DNA of 64,000 nucleotides from Uranotaenia lowii (Eukaryota > Arthropoda > Insecta > Diptera > Culicidae), in contig NC_073692.1 of assembly GCF_029784155.1 (NCBI RefSeq), positions 425,177,324 to 425,241,323 on the forward strand, read 5' to 3'. The first letter of the stretch is position 1, and every line of letters starts with the position of its first letter. Below, piece by piece: positions 20,980-32,489 of this stretch. The position numbers and the translations under genes were made by a program. A model generated the notes under the pieces. That model was not told the origin of the DNA and made no database searches. It was given only the letters and a program-made list of their open reading frames with translations.

Positions 20980-22760
20980 TATTTATATGGACGACCCCTT
21001 CCGTTGACCCCTGGCAAAATATTTGACATCTGAAATCGATTGCCGGTCCCTGAAAACTACCGTGTGCAAATTTTCATCCCAATCCGATGTATAATAACGA
21101 CGATATTTAAAAAATATTGAAAGGTTTCTATGGACGACCCCCTTTGCCGGCCCCTTAAACTGAATTGAATACCTGAAATCCATTGCTCATCTCTCAAAAC
21201 TCTCGTGTACCAATTTTCGTATGAATCCGATGGATATTAACGACAATATCGCATCAAAAGTGAATAGTTTACATGGACGAACCCTTTGGTTGACCCCTGA
21301 TTTAGTTTGGATAAGTGAAATCGGTTGATTGTCCCTAATAACTCCTATGTGCAAATTTTCATCCCAATCCGATGTATAAAAACGTCAATATAACTAAGAT
21401 ACTATGAAATGAATTTGCGGCTTTATCGGTGAGGGTTAAAGAGTTGAAATGAAAGACGGATAGAAGATCAGAAGAAAATTCTAAGGTGGTGAAAAGAGCG
21501 AAGAGCATTTGAAATAGAAGCTTGACCACATACTAAATTCTTTGTCCCACACCAATTAACTGTATTGAAGAAGTAGTACCCAATAGAGAAGGCACTACGT
21601 TTTTCGATACAGTTAATTATGGATGGTTCGACCGCCATGTGAGTGTGCACATGTGCCGAACGGACAAAAAATTTAGCATGTGGTTGCTCTGTTAAGTCTT
21701 CTATTGTGCGATATCGTTCCATCGATGGCTAGGTAGATTTCTTATTTTCGTTTTGTGCGGATGTTCCAACTGGATTGAGTTGTCGCATACGGTCAACGGT
21801 CAGAAATCTTGGCCTAACTATTTTCGATTATCGGAACGATGTTTTGTAATTGATTTTTATAGCCGAATTATTTTTTTTTTTTATTATTATTATTTAAGAG
21901 GAGAAATCACCGTGAATTTGTTTTATGAAATGAATTTGCGGCTTTATCGGTGAGGGTTAAAGAGTTGAAATGAAAGACGGATAGAAGATCAGAAGAAAAT
22001 TCTAAGGTGGTGAAAAGAGCGAAGAGCATTTGAAATAGAAGCTTGACCACATACTAAATTCTTTGTCCCACACCACTACTTCTTCAATACAGTTAATTGG
22101 TGTGGGACAAAGAATTTAGTATGTGGTCAAGCTTCTATTTCAAATGCTCTTCGCTCTTTTCACCACCTTAGAATTTTCTTCTGATCTTCTATCCGTCTTT
22201 CATTTCAACTCTTTAACCCTCACCGATAAAGCCGCAAATTCATTTCATAAAACAAATTCACGGTGATTTCTCCTCTTAAATAACTAAGATACTGAAAATT
22301 TAATATGGACGACCCCTTTTGTCGGCCCCTTACACTAAATTTGATACCTCAAATCGATTGCACGTAACTCAAAACTATCGTGTACCAATTTTCATCTGAA
22401 TACGATGTATAATAACGTCAATATCGCAAAAACAGCCAACAGTTAATATGGACGACCCCTTTGGCTGTCCCCTTACGGAAAATTTGATACCTGAAATCGA
22501 TTGCTCGTCTTTCAACACACTCATGTGCAAATTTTCAACACAATCCGACGAAAAATAACGTCAATATCGCGAAAACAATATTTGTCTTGTATGGACGACC
22601 CCCTTCAAAAGGGGTCATCCAAAAATCTGAAAACATTTTTCATCCTTCCTGGTCCTAATGAGTATCCATGCTAAATTTCAGCTCTCTAGCTCTTAAGACG
22701 GCTGAGTCTATAGAGGACAAACAAACAAACATACAGAAATTGCTTTTTATATATATAGAT
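20980..22760. repeat. Near-tandem ~143-bp units (TATGGACGACCCC repeat), interrupted
   Basis: Units begin with ATGGACGACCCC or a close variant at about 20987, 21131, 21273, 22305, 22449 and 22591. Each is followed by a conserved order of phrases: GACCCCTT..., GATACCTGAAATCGATTGC, GTGCAAATTTTCA and AATCCGATGTATAATAACG. The last unit ends in AGGACAAACAAACAAACATA and TTTTTATATATATAGAT, which looks like an element terminus. The gap between units three and four is a later insertion (21404-22279). It is probably part of a transposon with internal repeats; the family is not named. Confidence 0.7.
21404..22279. mobile_element. Young composite insertion with direct plus inverted long repeats, 14-bp target duplication
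   Basis: Flanked by a perfect 14-bp repeat ATAACTAAGATACT (21390-21403 and 22280-22293). Inside, segment A occurs at 21404-21577, again in direct orientation at 21894-22075 (with about 38 extra bases on its left, starting TTAAGAGGAG), and inverted at 22076-22279. The last two make a nearly back-to-back palindrome about 180 bp per arm. I saw no differences between copies. The middle (21578-21893) has no transposase, RT or GIY-YIG signature. The layout recalls Penelope-type direct/inverted terminal repeats or a foldback element; neither is proven. Confidence 0.7.
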
Positions 22761-23210
22761 ATGAAACGTATAGCAAAGTTTGTTGAGCAATATACCTACA
22801 AAAATGTTTGCTGGGTTCCGGCGTTTAAGCTAACTGATGTTGCTTATAAATACCAGCGGTTTTGTTGACCATTTTTGCTAAAACTTCTCTTGTTCGTTCA
22901 GTTCGTTCTAGAGTCGATTCAAGATTGACGGAATTTTGACCATCATCGTCATCGTCGAGGAACTTCGTGTTGCTCTCGTGATGCTTGGAGTGTGGCTGCG
23001 GAACCCAAACTATTAGATATCTCTAGTATAATCGAAGTCAGTCAGCACACTGGCTAGCCGCTCATTTTACGCTTCAGGCTTTGATCGAAAATAACTACAA
23101 CATATAAATGATAAAAACATCTTAAGACAAATTTTGATTTGTTCTCTGGAAATATCAGTTTGATTACATCATCATGTGCGTTTTAATGTACCATTAATTT
23201 GAATATTGGT
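22761..23210. other. Unassigned
   Basis: No recognisable gene, RNA or repeat. Confidence 0.4.
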
Positions 23211-24740
23211 TCATTATGAGCGTAGCTCTGTGTTCGATCTGATAGCTGAAACGGTCTCACGTTGCCCAAACTGCTGAGTCATGCGTTTGGAGAAATTTGT
23301 GATACTAAATACGGTGAAAAGTACTTTCCTCTGGCCAAGTCCTTCAAAAACAGCGCATCTGGTAATTTCCACCGAGTATCGAGTGACTCCAGTCCTGCCA
23401 ACATACACAAGGATCCGTTTCTGGCATTTTTTCTTTTCACTTAAGGTTCCTTAAGGGGGGGGTAGGGTCTAACGGGTATAAAAAAACACCATTTTCACGA
23501 TTTTTTTCTAGAGCTATCGTTCAAACAAATGTATTCAAATTTTCTGCATTATACAAAGCATTGTTGAAAGAACATTTAGTAATTTTTTCGTAGAAAAATA
23601 TTGAAAAATGAGCCGGTGACGGGGCATTTTCGAGGATGCCTTTTAGAAAACAGGATTTGCGGTGGACACTGTATCTCAGCACAGAATCATCTGAAATCAA
23701 AAAATCAGAGCAAAATATTTGTAATAGATGTTTTTCTGGACCCCAACGTTTTTATTTAACTTAAAAATATTTTTATGAAATTTTTGTGGCTGTTTTAAGT
23801 AAAAACTACGATTTTTCACTTAAAAATCCGTCATTTTTCACCTCTAAAATCTCCCCAAAGTAAAAAAATCAAAAAAGAAAAACGTTGGGGTCTGGTATTT
23901 TATATGTAGAAAATGTGTTCCAAATTTGAAAAGAATCGGATAAGTAGTTTTCAAATGACGATGTCCACGGACTTTAAAAATGTGCTTTCGAGAAAAACGC
24001 GTTTGAAGTTTCTGCTCTTGCTTTCTTGCAGTATTAGATAGGAGGAGATAAAGGCCTATAACTTCTACAGTTTTGCTTCAATTGACTTGAAAATTTGACA
24101 CAACATTCTTGAAATGTTTTACAATAAGAAAATAAAAAAATAAAAAAATCGATTTTTTGAAAGTGTTAGACCCTACCCCCCCCTTAAGGCGTCTCTCAGA
24201 AATCTTTTTTGAACCCTTTCAATCCTGAGTTTTTCATCTAACTCGACTCCTGGATCTTTCACGGAGGATTTTCAAGCCATGGTACAGCTGTTCTCAAGAC
24301 AATACTCGTGCACAATATTATTCACTTTCCGAGTAATGGTAATAACATCATATTTTGAGGCATTGATTATCAATCCGAAATTGCTGCAACACTCTGAAAA
24401 TCTATAAAGCGCACTTTGAAGGATCAAGCAATCCTTGGGGTGCCGAGCAGGGAGGAACAGTTTTAAATCATCTGCGTATATCAATAGAAACACGTCATTC
24501 AGAACACCGGGAAACTCGTTCATAACAGTAACGAAAAGGTGGGGTCCGAAGTGACTTCTTTGTGGTACGTCGTTGTTGACCGAGAATACCCTGGATCTCA
24601 CTATGTATTTCGATACGAACGAATCCACTGAAGACAAATTCCGGTGATCCCATTTTTACACAGCACTGATAGGAGAGCGCTTATGTTAATCACGTTAAAA
24701 GCCTTTGACATTTCGGTATATGTAATCCCTGCTAAGATAT
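23211..24740 (-). pseudogene. Jockey-like reverse transcriptase relic, split by a TTAA MITE
   Basis: On the minus strand from about 24740: TYTEMSKAFNVIN (motif A; the expected catalytic Asp is Glu), then the 121-codon frame 24637-24272 with NDVPQRSHFGPHLFVTVMNE (motif B) and LIYADDLKLFLPARHP (motif C intact). It continues with VKDPGVELDEK and RIERVQKRFLRDAL, where a MITE is inserted (23451-24187). Beyond it (23408-23214) the C-terminal RQKV, KRMTQQFGQRETVSAIRSNT is readable. It resembles the Jockey-like element at 48206-49102. The catalytic change and frameshifts make it inactive. Confidence 0.7.
23451..24187. mobile_element. TTAA-flanked MITE with perfect 19-bp TIRs
   Basis: The left boundary is TTAA (23451-23454) followed by G8 and TAGGGTCTAAC. 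The right boundary is the exact inverse, GTTAGACCCTA then C8 then TTAA, at 24165-24187. The TTAA duplication is typical of piggyBac-type elements. The 729-bp interior has no transposase ORF. It sits precisely inside the minus-strand Jockey-like RT coding sequence. Confidence 0.85.
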
Positions 24741-27436
24741 GCTTTTACTGTCTACCTACTCGAATGAGTTTTTGGTTACAAGATACAAGCATATAAGCTT
24801 ACAACGTAACCTACGAAAACGGGTCTCTTTCATTTTGAATCAAGCTTTTGTCACTTATCCTTCAGGATCTGCGCGTGAACTACGTATTTTGAAAACCACT
24901 TATCTATAAGACTTACAGACATGTTTCCGCTCAACATGAAAGTCAAACTTTAATCCTCCAAGACCTTTAGAACATATTTTTAATGGGTGACAATTGGCGA
25001 CGAATGTGTTAATTTGTATTCAAATTTATTAGACACCCTGTATATTTCGTAATTGTTACATGAAAATCAATGCAAATTATCTCGAAGATGCCTTTTTAGG
25101 CGTTAGATACGATCTGAGGGTGCATTAACCTATTTTATGAATTCTTCGATGACATGTTTAAGGCAGAAAATCGAGGCGTAGTATTGATAAATGGTGATTT
25201 CCACTACGGCGTGATTACACCACCGCAGGCTACGGAACATGCGATTGTTGAAACCCTTGCTCAGTTAATCAGTCACTTATCATTTCATTTGATCAAATTG
25301 ATACCAATTTGCAGTGTAATCAGTTGCTTTGGGAATGTAAGTTTTTTCTTCATCGTCTTCTCTAAACGTCTCTCTCTTCACTAATCACGACGTCAACTCC
25401 CATGCTCGAAAAAGGTGAGGAGGTCCAATCTTCGGGGCAAGGCTATTAAAATAATTATGACTAAAAACAAACAACAAACGATCGTCGTCGGCCGCCGTTG
25501 TCTTCGGTTTTTTTTTTTCGATCATAAGCACGGTTCCAATTTTATTCTAGGCTCATTTGATCATCGTCCCTACTAAATATCCCCTTAGCCCCCCCTTTCT
25601 GGTGGTATGGAGCAAAAGGGGCGTTTGCTAGTCATTCTCTAACCGATCAAAATAAGTTTGGAGACTCGAAGCGTTGATACCTAACTAGTTGTTGCTGGAA
25701 CAAAAGCTATCATGTTTCTCGATGAACCACGCGCGCTCTTTGGGATCACGTTATGTCATTAAATTAATTTTGTACAGTTATTAACGAGAGACGATGGATG
25801 GATGGCCTCAAGAATTATAAGAAAAAAATCCCAAAGCACCGGGAAAGGTTGGGAAGGAATCGACGAAAAAAAATCGAAACAGACCTCCACCAAAGACCCG
25901 AGTCGGGCATCCTGAGTTGGAAATTCGCTAGTCCTATATAGATTCGTGTGCTGCCGCTGCTCCATAACAAGGCCCTTGCGGTCACGGTCGTCGGTCGTCG
26001 CGAGGGTCCATCTTTGGCCGCCGCAGCATAAGACGGCTTTCATTAAACATACGTCCGGAACAGATATACGAATGTATGTATATGCGACGAGATGAAATTA
26101 AGTGGGTAATGACAGCTAAATTGCTGGGTTGTTTGGGTAAAGAAAAATTTCGCGAACCATAGAACAGTTTTTTCTTCTTAAAGGATTTTTTTTTACAAAG
26201 TTTCTGGCTCCAGGCTCGTTAAATTTTAGCACGATGCGTTAACTGCAGCATGTAACAAGGTGCATTTGAATGTCGAGAGCAACTGCTTGACAACGTGAAG
26301 TCAGGTTAGTTTTTAAGTTGATTTTTTTTCTATTAGATACTCTCGCTTTTTTGTTCAGTTTGAAACAGTTATCCTAACAATAGGTTTGTGGCTCCAATTA
26401 GCTTCTTGTTCAAAATTTAAAACTGTTGCGTTGTTCAGCTTTGCATTTTTTTTTAATAAAATTTATTTTTATAATTTTGGGACTACAATCAGGGAAAGAC
26501 CCAATTACCTATGGAGCATACAACGTAACATAAAAAGTATCGACATTTCAACGCCTCAAGCTACGATCCAAGCAATTTGACTAATTTTCAAACTGAGCTC
26601 AACAAACTCATCTAAAATAGACCGGAGCAGTAAAGCTAGCCTATCGTTTCAATTTATCTGTCTCAATTAGAGAGCGTACTCATAGACTGGCAGCAGCAAA
26701 AGAAGAGCTTTTTAAACCAATTGACCCAATTTTTCACTCGCGCCAAACCAAATACCACGGTCATGCTCCGAATGCGAACCGGAATTTGTCACACAACAGA
26801 CCAACATCGCGAAAATTTACAAATAAAAAAGAAAAATATTAAAAGCAATGTCTTCCGGCCGCCAACATCGAATTTCACACCATTTAACAGGCGGTCTTAT
26901 TTGTCCAAATTGGGTTTACAACTGGAAACGGCTTTTAGTTTGTTTGGCGTTGTTGACTGTCGTTTTTTTTTGGTGCCCCGCAACTTTTTATCGGGATAGT
27001 GTCATTTTCCCGCGCATTATTTGCTCGGGCATCAGCGACGTCGTCGACGACGTTGGCTTTTCCTTTCATTATTTCCTTTATTTTTCATCGGCCAAATCTC
27101 TGTTGGGAAAAGCAAACACAATTCCACCCACACGCCACCTCGACCTTACTTAAGATTACTGATTATGTGCATTGGTTTGTTTTTCCTTCTCTCGGAGCTT
27201 GTGCGAAAGCATTAATTTCTCACGCAATTCAACCGTGGTCTGCGGCAAACGATGGAAAGTTGGTTTTCTTTGTGATGAGAAATTTATCAAGCGCAATTTT
27301 TGTTGAAAATAAAAAATCTGGAAAATTTTAATTTTCACAGAACATCACTGAAAAACATATTTAAAACAAAGTTAAAGAAATAAGATTCTAAAATATAAGA
27401 TAAAAGAAAATATGAAATGAAAACAAGGATAAAGGA
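24741..27436. other. Unassigned, mixed AT-rich and GC-richer unique sequence
   Basis: No domain-bearing frame. Frames at 25154-25384 (plus), 25759-26043 (minus) and 26848-27331 (plus, overlapping frames) show no family resemblance. 25960-26040 and 26990-27060 are GC-richer and rich in CG-containing trinucleotides such as GTCGTC. They could be conserved non-coding sequence of an intron or intergenic region. There is nothing firm to annotate. Confidence 0.4.
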
Positions 27437-28590
27437 TGAAAAAAGAAGGAAGAAGGAAGAAGGAAGAAGGAGAAGGAAGAAGGAAGAAGGAAAAAGGAAA
27501 AAGAAAGAAGGAAGAAGGAAGAAGGAAGAAGGAAGAAGGAAGAAGGAAGAAGGAAGAAGGAAGAAGGAAGAAGGAAGAAGGAAGAAGGAAGAAGGAAGAA
27601 GGAAGAAGGAAGAATGAAGAAGGAAGAAGGAAGAAGGAAGAAGGAAGAAGGAAGAAGGAAGAAGGAAGAAGGAAGAAGGAAGAAGGAAGAAGGAAGAAGG
27701 AAGAAGGAAGAAGGAAGAAGGAAGAAGGAAGAAGGAAGAAGGAAGAAGGAAGAAGGAAGAAGGAAGAAGGAAGAAGGAAGAAGGAAGAAGGAAGAAGGAA
27801 GAAGGAAGAAGGAAGAAGGAAGAAGGAAGAAGGAAGAAGGAAGAAGGAAGAAGGAAGAAGGAAGAAGGAAGAAGGAAGAAGGAAGAAGGAAGAAGGAAGA
27901 AGGAAGAAGGAAGAAGGAAGAAGGAAGAAGGAAGAAGGAAGAAGGAAGAAGGAAGAAGGAAGAAGGAAGAAGGAAGAAGGAAGAAGGAAGAAGGAAGAAG
28001 GAAGAAGGAAGAAGGAAGAAGGAAGAAGGAAGAAGGAAGAAGGAAGAAGGAAGAAGGAAGAAGGAAGAAGGAAGAAGGAAGAAGGAAGAAGGAAGAAGGA
28101 AGAAGGAAGAAGGAAGAAGGAAGAAGGAAGAAGGAAGAAGGAAGAAGGAAGAAGGAAGAAGGAAGAAGGAAGAAGGAAGAAGGAAGAAGGAAGAAGGAAG
28201 AAGGAAGAAGGAAGAAGGAAAAAGGAAAAAGGAAAAAGGAAAAAGGAAAAAGGAAAAAAGAAGAAAAAGGAAAAAGGAAAAAGGAAAAAGGAAAAAGGAA
28301 AAGGAAAAGAAAAGGAAAAAAACGGAAAAAGGAAAAATGAAAATGGAAAAAGGAAAAAGGAAGAAGGAAAGGAAAAGAAAATGGGTGAGCGGCGGCTGGG
28401 GGGGGTGCCGCGGGGGAAGTGGTCTGAGGGGGTGGGTGGGTTGGGGGGGAGAAACAGGAAACAGGAAAAAAAGGGAAAAGGAAAAAGGAAAAAGAAAAAA
28501 AGAAAAAAAGAAAAAAGGAAAAAGGAAAAAGGAAAAAGGAAAAGGAAAAAAGGAAAAAAAGGAAGTAAGAAAAAGGAAGAAGCAGAGGAA
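27437..28590. repeat. (GGAAGAA)n polypurine array with GGAAAAA edge and internal G-rich island
   Basis: About 27520-28217 is an almost pure 7-bp repeat GGAAGAA (roughly 100 copies, one T at about 27614). The left edge (27437-27520) is irregular. The right part shifts to GGAAAAA units (28218-28370). A G-rich island (28384-28449) then interrupts before more AAGG-type purines to about 28590. The plus strand is nearly free of pyrimidines for over 1.1 kb. Long open frames across it in several frames, encoding Lys/Arg/Glu/Gly or Phe/Leu/Pro/Ser repeats, are by-products of the repeat. Confidence 0.95.
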
Positions 28591-30059
28591 GGAAGGATTT
28601 TGGAAAAATAAAACTTTTATGTTGATTTTGATTTTCATTATTCAAAGATCTGTGATGAAAATTTTAAACATAAGGAAAAGTAAACGTTGATATGTAAGTT
28701 TTCATTTTTCCTAGACACTGGAAATAAGCAAAGATACGCAAAAATTTTGCGATCCTGATCTCCTGGCTCCGTAGTCGGCATCTCGACTTAAATTATTAAG
28801 AACGAAACGAAATGGGAGGTGCTGCTAAAAGAAAAGAGGGACCTTTGGGATGACCACAATATTGTTGTTTTTTTTTGGAAATTTTTGTTTTAGGGCTATG
28901 TGGGGCATTTTGCACTGCTCAAAAAATAAACGAACTTTCTGATCCCGAAATGAATGGAATATGAGCAATTCAAAAATTTCAATAAATGTTAATTTTTTTT
29001 AAGGAATCGTTATTTTTACTCCAAACTATATGATTCTTACTAACGAACTGACCCACTCCCATCTGATCCAATTTCCCGGAGATCGGTTTCACTTCTCCGG
29101 TTCGGGGCTCGTTTGCGAATTGGGAACCGGGTCGCGAAAGGCCAAATCCTCGATGAAGTGCGCGCGATGAAGAAGCGGCGAAACTCGTTGAAAAGTCACG
29201 GAAAATTATAGGGCTCCGGCTTGATGAGGAAACGCAACTTCGGTGCCAGTCAAGTCGTGGTCTGGGTCGGTTGGTCGGTCGGTCGCGCCAATGCCAGAAT
29301 AACGCCGGACGCATTTTTTTGGTTGATTTTTTTTTCATCTCGTTACCTTCGCAAAGTTCGAGGACGCCTTTTGCCGCTGATGGCGCAACCGGGCAAGGAT
29401 CAAGGAAAGGCGCGTTTTGCGGTTTATTTGCTTGCCCTCGGAAGTCCCGTTCTGTCCACCGCACACCTTTTTTGTGGGACTCTTAGGAGATTCAGAAGGA
29501 CGTGGAAGAAGAAACATCCAATTATGATTTTGACGAGGAAACATAATTTATTTTCTGTTTCATTTTCAAAGTATTGAAGAAATACAGGGTAAATCATGTT
29601 ACTTTAAATATCCTAAAAGTTTCTCAAAACAACTTTAGATAAAAATACCAAATTGTCGGTGAGTTAAAATGGATGAAAAATTTCACTTAACTGAGCAGTG
29701 TGTGACGAAGAAAAAGAAATAACTAAAAAAAATCATGCAATTTCTCAATTCAAACAGTAGCTGCATTAGCATGTTTGACATGATCTTTTTAAGAAAGTGA
29801 AATACATATTATACAGTTGAAAGTAATTTTATGAGATTAACAAACATTCGGTGTGATTTCGTGGATTGAATTTAAGAAGTTAAAGGTAAAGAACATTTCA
29901 ATCACACCAATAATGGCACGGTTCAAGCTTCCAGAAATTAAAAACAACGGTTAATTTTGTATCAGTGATATAAAAACATCCTTAAGTGACCATTATCGGC
30001 TCAGAGAGGTTTATTCCTGAATAAGTGTGTGTTTTTTTCTTTTCGAGATTGAGGTAGGC
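28591..30059. other. Unassigned; GC-richer patch 29050-29520
   Basis: Overlapping frames on both strands (28979-29464 minus, 29221-29577 plus) without recognisable domains suggest non-coding GC-richer sequence. GGTGTGATT (about 29850) and AATCACACC (about 29900) form a small inverted pair. Nothing else recognised. Confidence 0.4.
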
Positions 30060-31200
30060 GAAAACTGTACAAGATGCACCAGCGGGGTAAGATGGCCCAT
30101 GCCATCCTTTCTCAAAAATACACTTACCTGTCCCTTCGAATGATGTTTTTCTTCATTTTTATCGTAGCATAAAGCTTTTTCATCATTTATTAGATGAAAA
30201 GTTCACAAAAACGACTTCAGTTCTTAGAAAAATAACGGGAATCAGCGTGAAACTTGTTATTTTTAATGGGTAATATTTATGATTTTATGTTAAACCAGCC
30301 TGCACAATCTGATGAAACTACAGCTTATTGGTTTTCCACTCGTATGTACTTTCGAAAGACTATAAATATTTTGTTGTAGTTTAATAATTTCGAACGAATT
30401 TTAACTAAAATCAATCATATCATAAACGGGGTAGAATGCCCAAAAGACCACGTGTTTTAGCCCAAATTTTGAATGCTGTTAACTTATGAGAAATCCAGAA
30501 TATTAAAACAAAAGCAATTTATTGTGTTACGATAACGATAACAATGCACAGTTATAACAAATTTCGCCCCTGTTCGAGTTGAAAAGGTGCACCAATATTC
30601 GACTCGAAAAAAATATCTGCGCCATGTTTGCAGCGATATCAGTCAAGAAAGTGAATTTCGTTGCCTACCTGAAGGCATTTTACTTGTAAGGATATGAAAA
30701 AGTGTACTTTGAACAGCTAAATTTTCGATAAGTTAAGCAATAATGAATGATTTTTTGCCAAAGGATGGTTAGTTTACAAAAATACGATTAACATTTGACT
30801 AAACCTTTGTATAACCTTTGTAACCTTTCCTGCGAAGAGATGAAAACGAGATTTGCAGAGAGGCGCTAGATTGGAATCCAGAAGGTCATCGAAGAAGAGG
30901 CAGACCCAGAAACTCGTGGCGGCGAAGCCTAGCCGCTGAAATGCGAACTGTCGACGAGAATCTTGACTGGGGCCAAGTGAAGACGCTGGCCCCGGATCGT
31001 CAACAGTGGAGGTCTTTTACCACGGCCCTATGCACCGGAGGATCGGCGCGGGATCATTAAGTAAGTAAGTAAGTAAACCTTTGTATTTCAATTATTACAT
31101 TCCGTATAATCATTATTCCATTTCTTACCACCTTTTCGGTATGGTACGTTCTGTCCACTAGCTTTGGCATTCTACCCCGCGGTTTGTTTTCTAGCTGTTT
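30060..31200. mobile_element. Degenerate TIR element of the GGGGTA(A/G)-ATG type
   Basis: Left AGCGGGGTAAGATGGCCC (about 30081) and right, in reverse, CGCGGGGTAGAATGCC (about 31180) are inverted counterparts. An internal copy ACGGGGTAGAATGCCC lies at about 30427. There is no ORF. An RTE-like 3' fragment inserted at 30813-31073. The pattern matches the other elements with repeated GGGGTAA words. Confidence 0.5.
30813..31073 (+). mobile_element. 5'-truncated RTE-like copy with perfect 13-bp target duplication
   Basis: Flanked by TAAACCTTTGTAT at 30800-30812 and 31074-31086. From about 30890 the insert encodes RRGRPRNSWRRSLAAEMRTV, then DENLDWGQVKTLAPDRQQWR, and ends TTALCTGGSARDH-stop followed by an AAGT repeat tail (31058-31073). 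This gives the intact C-terminal end of the RTE-like ORF2 and defines the 3' end of the family in this window. The clean duplication and open frame show a fairly young, 5'-truncated insertion made by target-primed reverse transcription. Confidence 0.85.
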
Positions 31201-32489
31201 TAGTTTTTAACAAAAATATTACCAAAATCGTGTTTTAACATATTATTTCTTTTTGATAATACGTAAATCTGATCCCTGAATCGTCGTAAAATTTCAATTT
31301 GGTTCCCAGGTGATTGGTATTGCTGTAAATAGCGATTATGCCTCACTGGTGCGACTTGTAGAGTTTTCCCTCAACCAAATTTTGGTGTTGATTGACATCA
31401 AGTGACTCCGTTTGACAATTTTATGTACTAAAATTTGAGTCTAGAAACAGTTGGACTTCGATTGTTTCAATAGCATAAAAATACGAACATACAGGAAATT
31501 TGAATAGCAAAAATAAATAAAACCTGTTAGCACCGAGAAAAACATCCTGTTCGCTGTTCATTAAACGCCTCAACAACCCGAGGACGTCCTCGTCTTCGTC
31601 CTCGAAGTACTTCAAACACATCTTAAAACAGTTGTTTCCTGCAAATGTGGATCAGGTTACGCATCTGCTGGTGATATTTCCGATTTTTTCTTATACTTTC
31701 AACATGAATAGGATATGTTTTCTAGAAAATTTTAAGAGCTCAAAAAAACACATGCCCTCCAAAACGTTCAGCACCTACTCCTTAAAAAAATCAAAAATAA
31801 TAATAATAAATGATGTTGACTGTTCAAAACAAAATATGCAACTTTCCAATATAAACAAAAAAGTTCAAATTATCTCATGTAAACGTTACTTGAACAAACA
31901 ATATCAAAGAAGAGTTTTGCACCATAATGAAGCCTTTAGGACTCCATGTTTTGAGGAATTCAAAAACTTCCCCAAATCGACAAATATCTAATTTTTCTAC
32001 CAATGAACCCCAACTTATTCTTGAAGATTATCAAATCCACTATCCATGAAGCTTTTTAATCATTTTCCGACTTATGGTTACAACCTTAAGAACCTTAAGA
32101 ATATCATTCTTTCTGTTACACGATCGTGTAATTCAGGACGATTTTTTGAAAAATTTGTTAAAAGCTCAAATTTGAACAAAAATTTAGGCCAAAAACAAAG
32201 GTAGGGGATAGGCGGGCTAAATGCGCATATTAAGGAAATTACTCATTTTCTCCCATTTTTCAATAGATAGGAGTATAAAAACTATATGCTCATGAGCGGA
32301 CATCTGTTTTATGAAAGTTAGAGTAGTTTTTTTGTTAAATCACTTACAGTTTTTGCGAAAATAATTTTATAGTATAAGTAGTCAGAATAGACGATTTCCG
32401 AAACCGGCGGGCTAAATGCGCGTATTTTTGTTTTGAGGTATATTTCAATTACACTTGCAATATTTTGATATTATTTAATTTTATATGGT
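31201..32489. other. Unassigned AT-rich DNA with a pair of GGCGGGCTAAATGCGC motifs
   Basis: GGCGGGCTAAATGCGCATAT (32211) and GGCGGGCTAAATGCGCGTAT (32406) are direct copies about 195 bp apart, preceded by AGGTAGGGGATA at 32200. This looks like one end of another TIR element of the same style; the opposite end was not found. Remaining frames (31421-31621, 31632-31991) are AT-driven. Confidence 0.4.

Noticed and set aside
25759..26043. Minus-strand 94-codon frame as a gene
   Set aside because: No domain, no splice context and a low-complexity C-terminal half.
26180..26235. Fourth ultra-short retroposon next to a T-run (CTGGCTCCAGG hairpin)
   Set aside because: The body has a small hairpin and a T9 on the plus strand, but the flanks share only about five bases (TTAAA), so no credible target duplication.
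27335..28690. Lys/Arg/Glu-rich and Phe/Leu/Pro/Ser-rich frames of 360-440 codons
   Set aside because: By-products of the GGAAGAA repeat on either strand.
28979..29577. Overlapping 161- and 118-codon frames on opposite strands
   Set aside because: GC-richer composition yields open frames on both strands; neither resembles a known protein or has supporting signals.
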